Assembly (NCBI GenBank): GCA_005792205.1
Contig: SXSO01000066.1
Span: 1 to 8,327 of the forward strand
Direction: 5' to 3'
Length of the DNA stretch: 8,327 nt
From: Bacteroidota bacterium
GTDB taxonomy: Bacteria > Bacteroidota > Ignavibacteria > UBA10030 > F1-140-MAGs086
Below the pieces are notes generated by a model. The model was not told where the DNA came from. It searched no databases and was given only the letters and a program-made list of their open reading frames with translations. The translations under genes were made by a program, and so were the position numbers. Below, in pieces: positions 1-6,722 of the stretch (within the stretch, counting starts at the first letter, position 1; each line of letters begins with the position of its first letter).

Positions 1-1
1 A

Positions 2-481
2 TTTGAAATTGGAGGTCCTCATGGAGATACTAGTTTAACAGGAAGAAAAATAATTGTAGATACTTATGGAGGTGCTGCGCCACACGGTGGAGGAGCATTT
101 AGTGGAAAAGATCCTTCAAAGGTTGATAGAAGTGCTGCTTATGCTTGTCGTTATGTTGCAAAAAATATTGTGGCATCCAAACTTGCAAAAAAATGTACAA
201 TTCAAGTTTCATATGCAATTGGAATTACTCATCCAATTTCAATTCGTATTGATACTCACGGAACATCTATAAAAGGAATTTCAGATGAAATGATTCAATC
301 TAAAATTGAGAGTAAGAAAATTTTTGATTTTCGTCCCGCAGCAATCATTGAAAAATTTTCTCTTACAAAACCTAAAGGATGGAAATATATAGATACTGCT
401 GCTTACGGACATTTTGGTCGTGAAAATTTTCCTTGGGAAAAACTAGATTTGATAGAAGAAATTAACAAAGCATTTAAATAA
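2..481 (+). CDS. metK: S-adenosylmethionine synthetase, C-terminal part (5' end outside window)
   Basis: MetK makes S-adenosylmethionine from methionine and ATP in the cytoplasm. The frame is open from base 2, so about 159 C-terminal residues of a usual 380-400 are visible. The fragment begins at the family block GGPHGDTSLTGRK (near residue 230 of the E. coli enzyme). It continues with VDTYGG and the glycine-rich signature HGGGAFSGKDPSKVDRSAAY, which carries the conserved lysines and aspartate of the ATP/phosphate site, and ends with the typical AAYGHFGRENFPWEK block before a short tail and TAA. The dipeptide before LTGRK is TS where many homologues have AG or CG, a minor change. ahcY follows after 11 bp, so the two are probably co-transcribed as a methyl-cycle unit. 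The start and promoter lie upstream of the window. Identity is very secure. Confidence 0.97.
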   Translation, partial: FEIGGPHGDTSLTGRKIIVDTYGGAAPHGGGAFSGKDPSKVDRSAAYACRYVAKNIVASKLAKKCTIQVSYAIGITHPISIRIDTHGTSIKGISDEMIQSKIESKKIFDFRPAAIIEKFSLTKPKGWKYIDTAAYGHFGRENFPWEKLDLIEEINKAFK

Positions 482-492
482 TAATCAATAAA

Positions 493-1767
493 ATGACAGA
501 AACAAAAAAATATAAAGTTGCAAACATAGAACTTGCAAAAGATGGAAGAAAAAAAATAGAATGGGCGGAATCAAGAATGCCTGTTTTGATGGAACTTAGA
601 AAAAAATATTCTAAAACAAAACCATTCAAAGGTTACAAAATTGCGGGATGTCTTCACGTTACGAAAGAAACTGCTGTACTTGTTGAAACATTTAAAGAAA
701 CAGGAGCAGAAGTAATTTGGTCGGGATGTAATCCACTTTCTACACAAGATGAAATTGCAGCGGCTCTTGCAAAAAATGGAATTTCAATTTTTGCGTGGCA
801 TGGAATGAATGTGAAAGAGTTTTATTGGTGTATAGATAAATGTTTAGAAGCAGTTCCAAATCTTACACTTGATGATGGTGCTGATTTAATTTTCACTGCT
901 CATAAAAAATATACATCTCTTTGCAAAAAAATTATTGGAGGAACTGAAGAAACAACAACTGGAGTTCATCGTTTAAGAGCGATGGCAAATGATAACGCAT
1001 TAAAATATCCCGTAATTGCTGTAAATGATGCTGAAACAAAATGGGATTTTGACAATGTATTTGGAACGGGACAATCTACACTTGATGGAATTTTAAGAGC
1101 AACAAGTGTTTTAATTGCAGGAAAAAACTTTGTTGTTGCAGGTTATGGTCATTGTGGAAAGGGAGTTGCAATGAGAGCAAAAGGATTGGGAGCAAATATA
1201 ATAATTACCGAAGTAAAACCAACAGCTGCACTTAAAGCAACACTTGATGGAATGAAAGTTATGACTATGGAAGATGCTGCTAAAGTTGGAGATATTTTTG
1301 TAACAGCAACAGGAATAAAAGATGTGATTACAAAAAAACATTTTGAAAAAATGAAAAATGGAGCAATTGTTTGTAATACGGGACATTATGATTGTGAAAT
1401 AAATATTCCACATTTGGAAACGCTTTCAAAATCAAAACGAATTGTAAGAGATAATAACGAAGAATATGTTTTGAAAAATGGAAATCGCATTTATTTACTT
1501 GCACAAGGAAGATTAGTCAATCTTGCAGCAGCAGAAGGTCATCCATCTGAAGTTATGGATATGTCATTTGCAAATCAATTTCTTTCACAACTTCGTTTGG
1601 TAAATTCTCATCAGAAACAAATCAAATTAGAAAATAAAGTTTATGATATTTCAAAGGAACAAGATCAAGATCTCGCATTTCTTAAACTCAAAACAATGGG
1701 ATATTCAATTGATAAACTAACTGATGAGCAAATTAAATACGCATCTGATTATTCTGCAGGAACATAA
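493..1767 (+). CDS. ahcY: Adenosylhomocysteinase, archaeal/Thermotoga-like short form
   Basis: This NAD-dependent enzyme hydrolyses S-adenosylhomocysteine to homocysteine and adenosine, clearing the inhibitory product of SAM-dependent methylation. The 424-residue protein shows the substrate-site block LHVTKET (His55, Thr57, Glu59, Thr60), DDGAD at 127-131, GTEETTTGV from 150, NDAETKWDFDN with Lys183 and Asp187, the Rossmann loop GYGHCGKG at 217-224, GHYD with His298, and AAAEGHPSEVMDMSFANQ with His350. It has GTGQS where the long bacterial/eukaryotic form has GCRES. It lacks the roughly 40-residue insert of that form and ends in YSAGT without the usual KPDHYRY tail. These traits match the archaeal/Thermotoga group; one archaeal member prefers S-inosylhomocysteine, so substrate choice is open. 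The acidic residue after the second NAD strand is Glu240, followed by VKP rather than the usual VDP. The ATG follows an A-rich leader without Shine-Dalgarno, 11 bp after metK. Confidence 0.97.
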   Translation: MTETKKYKVANIELAKDGRKKIEWAESRMPVLMELRKKYSKTKPFKGYKIAGCLHVTKETAVLVETFKETGAEVIWSGCNPLSTQDEIAAALAKNGISIFAWHGMNVKEFYWCIDKCLEAVPNLTLDDGADLIFTAHKKYTSLCKKIIGGTEETTTGVHRLRAMANDNALKYPVIAVNDAETKWDFDNVFGTGQSTLDGILRATSVLIAGKNFVVAGYGHCGKGVAMRAKGLGANIIITEVKPTAALKATLDGMKVMTMEDAAKVGDIFVTATGIKDVITKKHFEKMKNGAIVCNTGHYDCEINIPHLETLSKSKRIVRDNNEEYVLKNGNRIYLLAQGRLVNLAAAEGHPSEVMDMSFANQFLSQLRLVNSHQKQIKLENKVYDISKEQDQDLAFLKLKTMGYSIDKLTDEQIKYASDYSAGT

Positions 1768-1778
1768 AATTTAATTCT

Positions 1779-3089
1779 ATGAAAAAAATATTTTTTATTT
1801 TAATTCTATTTTCATTTACAATCTTAAATTCAAAAATGAAACCTCCGAAAGAACAAGTAATTGATAGATTTTTACGATATGTAAAAATTGATACTCAATC
1901 AAAAGAGGACGAAGAAAAAATTCCAAGCACAGAAAAACAATTTAATTTTGCAAAACTTTTAGCAGAAGAATTGAAATCACTTAGAGTTGAAAATGTTCGT
2001 CTTACTGAAAATTGTTATGTCTATGGAACTGTTTCTGGAAATTTAGCAGACAATACAAAAGTTTCAACAATTGGTCTTATTGCTCATATGGATACATCTC
2101 CTGCAGTATCTGGAGAGAATGTAAATGCAATTATTCATAAAAATTATCAAGGTGGTGATATCATTTTGCCAAATGATACAGCTCAAATTATTTCAGTTAA
2201 AAAAAATCCAATTTTAAAATCTATGATTGGTGATGATATCATAACTGCTGATGGAACAACTCTTCTTGGTTCTGATGATAAATCTGGAGTTGCAGAAATT
2301 ATGACTTTGGTAGATATACTTAAACAAAATCCAGAAATAAAACATGGAACAATTCAAATTGCATTTACTCCTGATGAAGAAGTTGGAAATGGAGCAGAAA
2401 AATTTGATATAGAAAATTTCAATGCAAAATTTGCTTACACCGTTGATGGTGAAGAACTTGGAGAAGTAAGTAATGAAACTTGGAGTGCAAGAACGGCGAC
2501 TGTTTCAATGAGTGGAAAAAGTACACATCCGGGAACAGCAAAAGGAATAATGATAAATTCAAGTTATGCTATGGCAGATTTTCTTTCGCAATTTCCAAAG
2601 GATATGCTTCCTGAAACAACAGAAGGAAGAGTTGGTTTTATTCATCCATATTCAGGAAAAATTGATGTAGAAGAATCATCAATAAAAGTTTTACTCCGTG
2701 ATTTTGATATTTCAGGATTAAATGAAAAAGAAAGAATTTTAAATTCAATATTGGAAAAAACACGTCAAAAATTTCCATATGTTAAAATCAAAATGGAAGT
2801 AAAAGAAAATTACAAAAATATGTATGAGGTTTTAAAAAATTATCCTGAACTTACAGATAATGTTTTTGAAGCATCACGAAGAAGTGGTATAACACCTCAT
2901 CTTCGTCCAATTCGTGGAGGAACTGATGGTGCTCGTCTTACATTTAAAGGTCTTCCTTGTCCAAATATTTTTACGGGAGGAGCAAATTTTCATGGAAAAC
3001 TTGAATTTAATTCTCGTCGTGGTTTAGAAAAAACCGTTGAAACACTTGTAAATCTTGTTCAAATTTTTGTTGAAAAATCTGAAAAATAG
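1779..3089 (+). CDS. pepT: Peptidase T-like tripeptide aminopeptidase with possible N-terminal signal segment
   Basis: M20-family di-zinc aminopeptidase that removes the N-terminal residue of tripeptides. Metal and catalytic residues are all visible: His103 and Asp105 in AHMDTSP, Asp166 in TTLLGSDDKSG, Glu200/Glu201 in FTPDEEVGNG, Asp223 in YTVDGEE, and His405 in GGANFHGKLEF. The dimerisation-domain motif HPGTAKG is at 250-256, and GGTDGARLTFKGLPCPN is near 380. At 436 residues it is about 28 longer than E. coli PepT (408). Most of the excess is an N-terminus with two lysines, a hydrophobic run (IFFILILFSFTIL) and then NSK, resembling a signal peptide or membrane anchor. PepT is normally cytoplasmic. 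Met20 (ATG at 1836) would give a normal-length cytoplasmic protein. Neither start has a Shine-Dalgarno sequence, so the start is undecided; the ATG at 1779 sits 11 bp after ahcY, in keeping with the tight spacing here. Family assignment is strong, location uncertain. Confidence 0.93.
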   Translation: MKKIFFILILFSFTILNSKMKPPKEQVIDRFLRYVKIDTQSKEDEEKIPSTEKQFNFAKLLAEELKSLRVENVRLTENCYVYGTVSGNLADNTKVSTIGLIAHMDTSPAVSGENVNAIIHKNYQGGDIILPNDTAQIISVKKNPILKSMIGDDIITADGTTLLGSDDKSGVAEIMTLVDILKQNPEIKHGTIQIAFTPDEEVGNGAEKFDIENFNAKFAYTVDGEELGEVSNETWSARTATVSMSGKSTHPGTAKGIMINSSYAMADFLSQFPKDMLPETTEGRVGFIHPYSGKIDVEESSIKVLLRDFDISGLNEKERILNSILEKTRQKFPYVKIKMEVKENYKNMYEVLKNYPELTDNVFEASRRSGITPHLRPIRGGTDGARLTFKGLPCPNIFTGGANFHGKLEFNSRRGLEKTVETLVNLVQIFVEKSEK

Positions 3090-3091
3090 TT

Positions 3092-3940
3092 GTGGAAAAT
3101 AAATCAGAGTTAATTGGAAAAACAATTCAATGTCTTGACAAAGGATTTGTTCGTCTTATTGATTATATGGGAGATGATAATGCAATAGTTCAATCTGCAA
3201 GAGTTTCATACGGAGATGGAACAAAATCAATCAATGAAGATAGAGGTCTTATTCGTTATTTAATGCGACATTTTCATACAACACCATTTGAAATGGTGGA
3301 AATAAAATTTCATTGCAAACTTCCTATTTTTATTGCTCGTCAATGGATTCGTCATCGTACTGCAAATGTAAATGAGTATTCAGGAAGATATTCAATTATG
3401 AAAGAAGAGTTTTATGTTCCAAGTTTAGAAAATGTGAACTTTCAAAGCAAATCAAATAAACAAGGAAGAGATACTGACGAAAATATTTCTCTAAACACAA
3501 AAGAAAATGTAATACAACAAATAGTTGAAGAGCAAAAAAAATCTTATTCTAATTATGAAAATTTTTTGGAACAAGATATTGCTCGTGAAATTGCAAGAAT
3601 AAATCTTCCACTTTCACTTTATACAGAATGGTATTGGAAAATTGACCTTCACAATTTATTTCATTTTTTGCGTCTTCGTCTTGATTCTCATTCTCAATAT
3701 GAAATTCGTGTTTATGCAAACGCAATTGCAGAAATTACAAAACAAATTGTTCCAATTGCTTATGAATCATTTGAAGATTATATTTTAAATTCAGAAAAAT
3801 TTTCTCATAATGAATTAAAAATTTTAAAACAGTTTTTAGATTTGCAAAATGTTTCAGTTTCAAAATTGATTGAAAACGGTTTGAGCAAAAGAGAAGCAGA
3901 AGAATTTTTATCTAAACTTTCTAAAATTTCAAACCTTTAA
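3092..3940 (+). CDS. thyX: Flavin-dependent thymidylate synthase (GTG start)
   Basis: ThyX methylates dUMP to dTMP using 5,10-methylenetetrahydrofolate, FAD and NADPH, releasing tetrahydrofolate rather than dihydrofolate. The diagnostic RHRX7S motif is present as RHRTANVNEYS (Arg87-Ser97) and runs into GRYS. Other conserved parts are SARVSYGDGTKS near 35-46, LMRHFHTTPFEMVEIKFH at 57-74 (FAD/dUMP contacts), and the C-terminal half with REIARINLPLSLYTEWYWKI and LHNLFHFLRLRLDSHSQYEIR. The 282-residue length exceeds compact ThyX proteins (about 220-230) through the segment carrying NKQGRD (around 122-127) and a helical tail ending LSKREAEEFLSKL. Both occur in a known longer ThyX subgroup. The GTG start is 2 bp after the pepT stop, suggesting translational coupling. 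No thyA is visible. The downstream kinase gene and tmk belong to the same deoxynucleotide pathway. Confidence 0.97.
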   Translation: MENKSELIGKTIQCLDKGFVRLIDYMGDDNAIVQSARVSYGDGTKSINEDRGLIRYLMRHFHTTPFEMVEIKFHCKLPIFIARQWIRHRTANVNEYSGRYSIMKEEFYVPSLENVNFQSKSNKQGRDTDENISLNTKENVIQQIVEEQKKSYSNYENFLEQDIAREIARINLPLSLYTEWYWKIDLHNLFHFLRLRLDSHSQYEIRVYANAIAEITKQIVPIAYESFEDYILNSEKFSHNELKILKQFLDLQNVSVSKLIENGLSKREAEEFLSKLSKISNL

Positions 3941-3945
3941 ATTAC

Positions 3946-4842
3946 TTGTCTCAATTATCACAAAAAAGAAAATCTGAAATTGCATTACTATGTGTTGTTC
4001 TGATTTGGGCAATGAACATTTCACTTGTAAAATGGACTGTTGAAAAATTTGATGTGTTTGTTTATAATGGAGTTCGCTACATAATTGCTTTGATTGTTAT
4101 TACACTAATTTATTTTTATAGATATAAATGGAAAACAATTGAAAGAAAAGATGTTTTCAAAATCATTGGATTAGGTTTGATGTCTAATGTGGTTTATCAA
4201 ATGTCTTTCATTGTTGGAATCAGAAGAACTACAGCAGGAAATGCTGCAATTTTACTTTCTACTGCTCCAGTTTGGACTGTAATTTTTAGTTCTATTTTTT
4301 ACAAAACAAAATTTCACAAAAGTTTTTGGTTTGGACTTCTTATTTCGTTTTTCGGTATTATAATTTTTAACAGTAAAAATGAATTTAGTTTTGGAAATTT
4401 TGAAAAAATATTTGGAGATATTCTTTTGCTTTTTGGAGCAATGATTTGGGCATTATATACAGTTTTACAAAAACCACTTTTTCAAAAATATGATGCAATT
4501 CATTTAACATTTATAATGATGATAGTTGGAGCAATTGGTTTAACATCAATTGCTTTTCCTTCAATGTTAAATATGAATTGGAAAGAATTAGGAATTGAAT
4601 ATTATTTTGCGACAATTTTATCAGCAACATTTGCAATAGCAATTGCATATTTTTTATGGTCACAAGGTGTGCAACATATTGGTGCTGCTGAAACTGGAAA
4701 TTTCAACAATCTTGTTCCTGTATTGGCATTAGTTTTTTCTTACTTTACTTTAAAAGAAGAATTAGATTTTACACAAATTATTGGAGCAGTATTTACAATT
4801 TTTGGTGTTTGGTTAAGTAGGCGAAAAATTTATGAAGAATAA
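3946..4842 (+). CDS. EamA-family (DMT superfamily) inner-membrane transporter
   Basis: A 298-residue polytopic membrane protein with about ten predicted helices, roughly at 11-30, 37-57, 71-92, 95-118, 126-142, 156-174, 186-206, 218-240, 252-268 and 276-292. It has the duplicated five-plus-five EamA layout. The repeat signatures are visible: early WAMNISLVKW and VRYIIALI, then TAPVWTVIFSSIFYKTK in repeat one and NLVPVLALVFSYFTLKEEL in repeat two, with GxxLISFFGIII and GAVFTIFGVWL as the closing helices. Family members export amino acids, metabolites or drugs; the sequence does not reveal the substrate. It starts at TTG 3946, 5 bp after thyX, with no Shine-Dalgarno; no better upstream start fits. 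Its last 11 bases overlap the start of the kinase gene, so the two were probably translationally coupled. Confidence 0.88.
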   Translation: MSQLSQKRKSEIALLCVVLIWAMNISLVKWTVEKFDVFVYNGVRYIIALIVITLIYFYRYKWKTIERKDVFKIIGLGLMSNVVYQMSFIVGIRRTTAGNAAILLSTAPVWTVIFSSIFYKTKFHKSFWFGLLISFFGIIIFNSKNEFSFGNFEKIFGDILLLFGAMIWALYTVLQKPLFQKYDAIHLTFIMMIVGAIGLTSIAFPSMLNMNWKELGIEYYFATILSATFAIAIAYFLWSQGVQHIGAAETGNFNNLVPVLALVFSYFTLKEELDFTQIIGAVFTIFGVWLSRRKIYEE

Positions 4843-4885
4843 AAAAATTTTTGTTGCAATTGCAGGAAATATAGGAAGTGGAAAA

Positions 4886-4888
4886 TAA
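4886..4888 (+). other. Premature in-frame TAA within the kinase P-loop
   Basis: The TAA sits directly after the Walker A lysine codon AAA and before TCC-TTG-ACA (Ser-Leu-Thr). The same reading frame carries recognisable kinase sequence on both sides, so no indel is involved. TAA is the normal terminator of metK, ahcY, thyX and other genes here, so code reassignment is unlikely. The flanking bases do not resemble the well-known leaky stop contexts. Confidence 0.9.
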
Positions 4889-5452
4889 TCCTTGACACGA
4901 CTTTTTGGAAAACATTATGGATGGAAAACATACTTTGAATCAGTTGATAATAATCCATATTTAAATGATTTTTATGGTGATATGAAGAAATGGTCGTTTC
5001 ATCTTCAAATTTATTTTCTTTCAAAAAGATTTAATGATCATAAAAAAATTTTAGATTCAAAATTTTCTTGTGTTGAAGATAGAAGTATTTATGAAGATGT
5101 AGAAATTTTTGCGAAAAATCTTTTTGATATTGAAAATATGAGTGAAAGAGATTACAAAAACTATTGTGAACTTTTTTCTATTATGACGACATATTTAAAA
5201 CCTCCTGATTTATTGATATATCTTGATGCATCAATTGAAACACTTTTAAAGCAAATTAAAAAAAGAGGAAGAGATTATGAACAGTCAATTCCCAAAACAT
5301 ATTTGGAACAGTTATCAAAACTTTACGATGAGTGGATAAAAAATTACAAACTTGGAAATTTATTGATAATTCCTTCTGATGAGATTGATTTTGTATATGA
5401 AAAAGGTGATTTTAATCGCGTGTTGATGTTGATTCAAAGTAAGTTGTTTGAA

Positions 5453-5470
5453 TTAGGATATAAGTTTTGA
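5453..5470. other. Convergent 18-bp coding overlap (kinase gene / tmk)
   Basis: The TGA of the rightward kinase gene (5468-5470) lies inside tmk, and the TAA of tmk (5455-5453 on the minus strand) lies inside the kinase gene. I see no GC-rich hairpin with a T tract between or just beyond the two stops, so transcripts from both sides probably read into each other. Confidence 0.9.
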
Positions 5471-6070
5471 TTTTACAATTTCAAAAATTTCTGTTTGAAT
5501 TTTTTTGATACTTTTTGTTCCATCAATTTTTACAAATCTTGTTTCATTCTTTTCACAAATTTTTACAAATCCAGATTTTACTCTTTCAATAAACTTAATA
5601 TCAACACTTTCCATTCTATCTTTATTTTTATTGCTCAATTTCATTCTTTCAATTGATAAAGAAATTGGAACATCTATAAAAAATGTTAAGTTTGGAAAAA
5701 TATTTTGTGTAGCAATTAAATTGATTGGAGAAATGATACTTAAATCAATTTTTCTTCCAAAACCTTGATATGCAGTTGTGGAATCAAAAAATCTGTCGCA
5801 GATTACAATTTCGTTTTTTTTTAATTTGGGTTTTATTATTTCTTCTACGATTTGTGCTCTTGATGCTGAAAATAAAAGGAGTTCAGTGATTTCACACATT
5901 TCAATATGAGAAGTATCAAGTAAAATATTTCTAATTTTTTCAGAAATTGTTGTTCCTCCTGGTTCTCTTACTACAAAAACCTTTTTCCCAATTTTTTCTA
6001 ATTTTTTTTGCAACAATTTTATCTGTGTGGATTTTCCACAACCATCAATTCCTTCAAATGAGATGAGCAT
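5453..6070 (-). CDS. tmk: Thymidylate kinase
   Basis: Tmk phosphorylates dTMP to dTDP with ATP, the essential step shared by de novo and salvage dTTP synthesis. The 205 residues match the family length. The P-loop is FEGIDGCGKST (5-15) at the very N-terminus; REPGGT (35-40) and CDRFFDSTTAYQGFGR (91-106) carry the dTMP-binding and DR residues, and ELLLFSASRAQ (64-73) is also typical. The P-loop has no Arg in its variable position, and the LID stretch (RMKLSNKNKDRMES, 142-155) is basic, as in the bacterial type II enzymes. The ATG is 1 bp after the gpmA stop, so the pair is probably translationally coupled from a promoter upstream of gpmA. The 3' end overlaps the convergent kinase gene by 18 bp. 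Confidence 0.97.
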   Translation of the reverse strand: MLISFEGIDGCGKSTQIKLLQKKLEKIGKKVFVVREPGGTTISEKIRNILLDTSHIEMCEITELLLFSASRAQIVEEIIKPKLKKNEIVICDRFFDSTTAYQGFGRKIDLSIISPINLIATQNIFPNLTFFIDVPISLSIERMKLSNKNKDRMESVDIKFIERVKSGFVKICEKNETRFVKIDGTKSIKKIQTEIFEIVKSKLIS

Positions 6071-6071
6071 A

Positions 6072-6677
6072 TTACAGGTTTTTTTTTTCCAAAATTTTTA
6101 GATTAGAATCAAGTAGATAATAAATTGGTTTTCCAGTTGGTATTTCAATTTTTAGAATTTCTTCTGGAGATAAATTTTCTAAAATCATAGTGATTGCGCG
6201 TAGAGAATTTCCGTGAGCAACAATTAAAATATTTTTGTTATTTTTTAAATCAGAAAGAATTTTTTTTTTAAAATATGGCAAAACTCTTTTTACTGTGTCT
6301 TTTAAACTTTCTCCATTTGGAGGAGCAATATCATAACTTCTTCTCCAAAGATGGACTTGTTTTTCGCCAAATTTTTTTGCAGTTTCACTTTTATTAAGTC
6401 CTTGTAAATCACCGTAATGCCGTTCATTTAATGCTTCGTTTTTTTCAATTTCCAAATTTGTTTTATTAGCAATTTGAAGAGCAATTTCAAGTGTGTTTTG
6501 TGCTCTTTTTAAATTTGATGTATAACACTTTTCTATTTTAAAATTTTTTATTTTTTCTCCAGCAAGTTTTGCTTCCAAAATTCCATTTTCAGAGAGTTCA
6601 ACATCAATCCATCCGGTAAATCTGTTTTCAAGATTCCATTGAGATTCTCCATGTCGTATTAAAATAAATTCTGGCAT
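6072..6677 (-). CDS. gpmA: 2,3-bisphosphoglycerate-dependent phosphoglycerate mutase (short form)
   Basis: Interconverts 3- and 2-phosphoglycerate in glycolysis and gluconeogenesis through a phosphohistidine intermediate. The 201-residue protein opens with LIRHGESQWNLENRFTGW (Arg8, catalytic His9) and has TSNLKRAQNT with Arg58, ALNERHYGDLQGLNK with Glu85, WRRSYDIAPPNGES near 111-124, VAHGNSLRA with the second histidine His155, and the closing PTGKPIYYLLD. The NERHYGDLQG block separates true dPGM from other histidine phosphatases such as CobC or SixA. It is about 50 residues shorter than the E. coli enzyme (250), as in the known short dPGM group, and lacks the long C-terminal tail. Two 10-base T runs on the plus strand (6079-6088, 6260-6269) encode lysine stretches, but the frame is intact. 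It is divergent from the DUF1573 gene and leads into tmk. Confidence 0.96.
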   Translation of the reverse strand: MPEFILIRHGESQWNLENRFTGWIDVELSENGILEAKLAGEKIKNFKIEKCYTSNLKRAQNTLEIALQIANKTNLEIEKNEALNERHYGDLQGLNKSETAKKFGEKQVHLWRRSYDIAPPNGESLKDTVKRVLPYFKKKILSDLKNNKNILIVAHGNSLRAITMILENLSPEEILKIEIPTGKPIYYLLDSNLKILEKKNL

Positions 6678-6722
6678 AGTTTAAAATTACTTTTTTTATA
6701 TTTAAAAAAATATTTTAAAAAT
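6678..6722. promoter_or_regulatory. Divergent intergenic region between gpmA and the DUF1573 gene
   Basis: This 45-bp gap is the largest between genes in the window and the only divergent one, so promoters or leaders for both directions should lie here or in the adjoining coding ends. It is almost pure A/T, with T and A tracts and a TATATTTAAA stretch that could serve as a -10 element either way. I could not find a convincing -35/-10 pair or the Bacteroidota-type TAnnTTTG element, and neither start has a Shine-Dalgarno sequence. The call rests on gene orientation rather than a motif. Confidence 0.4.

Larger units (their letters stand above)
4832..5470 (+). pseudogene. Deoxynucleoside kinase interrupted by an in-frame TAA in the Walker A loop
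   Basis: The frame from ATG 4832 encodes a dNK-family kinase (ATP-dependent phosphorylation of a deoxynucleoside to its 5'-monophosphate, a salvage step). It is 212 codons long, the usual family size. It begins MKNKKIFVAIAGNIGSGK, then TAA at codon 19, then SLTRLFGKHYGW in the same frame. Codon 19 should be the Ser/Thr of GxxxxGK[ST] that binds the Mg-ATP. Everything downstream looks intact: ESVDNNPYLNDFY with Glu36, WSFHLQIYFL, the catalytic EDRSIYED (Glu82, Asp83, Arg84), PPDLLIYLDAS and the LID arginines in KKRGRDYE (145-150). There are no further stops or shifts. Restart at TTG 4892 or ATG 4982 would give a protein without a P-loop, hence probably no kinase activity. One base change (TCA to TAA) would explain it. 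The 3' end overlaps tmk by 18 bp. Whether this is a true pseudogene, a sequence error or readthrough cannot be settled here. Nucleoside specificity is unknown. Confidence 0.78.

Noticed and set aside
66..272. Open frame of 68 codons overlapping metK
   Set aside because: It is an out-of-frame shadow; the metK frame through the same bases gives an unmistakable SAM synthetase sequence.
1111..1413. 100-codon minus-strand frame inside ahcY
   Set aside because: Its composition (many Cys, Ser, Phe, His) is that of an antisense shadow, and the plus strand carries the Rossmann domain of AhcY.
4855..4864. Perfect 10-bp palindrome TGCAATTGCA at the kinase start
   Set aside because: GCAATTGC-like strings recur in this genome as Ala-Ile-Ala codons (for example near 3722 and 4640), so it is not a convincing operator.
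4886..4888. Genetic-code reassignment of TAA, or a coded non-standard residue
   Set aside because: TAA ends metK, ahcY, thyX, the EamA gene, tmk, gpmA and the DUF1573 gene at family-appropriate lengths, and I see no special recoding hairpin after the kinase TAA.
4830..5024. 64-codon minus-strand frame across the kinase 5' end
   Set aside because: It is antisense to the kinase P-loop and substrate-binding region and shows no family features.
5478..5512. Possible hairpin near TCAAAAATT...AATTTTT past the kinase stop
   Set aside because: The stem is all A/T, mismatched and within tmk coding sequence; it is too weak to call a terminator.
5505..5768. 87-codon plus-strand hydrophobic frame
   Set aside because: It is antisense to tmk; the hydrophobicity comes from reversed Lys/Asn/Glu codons.
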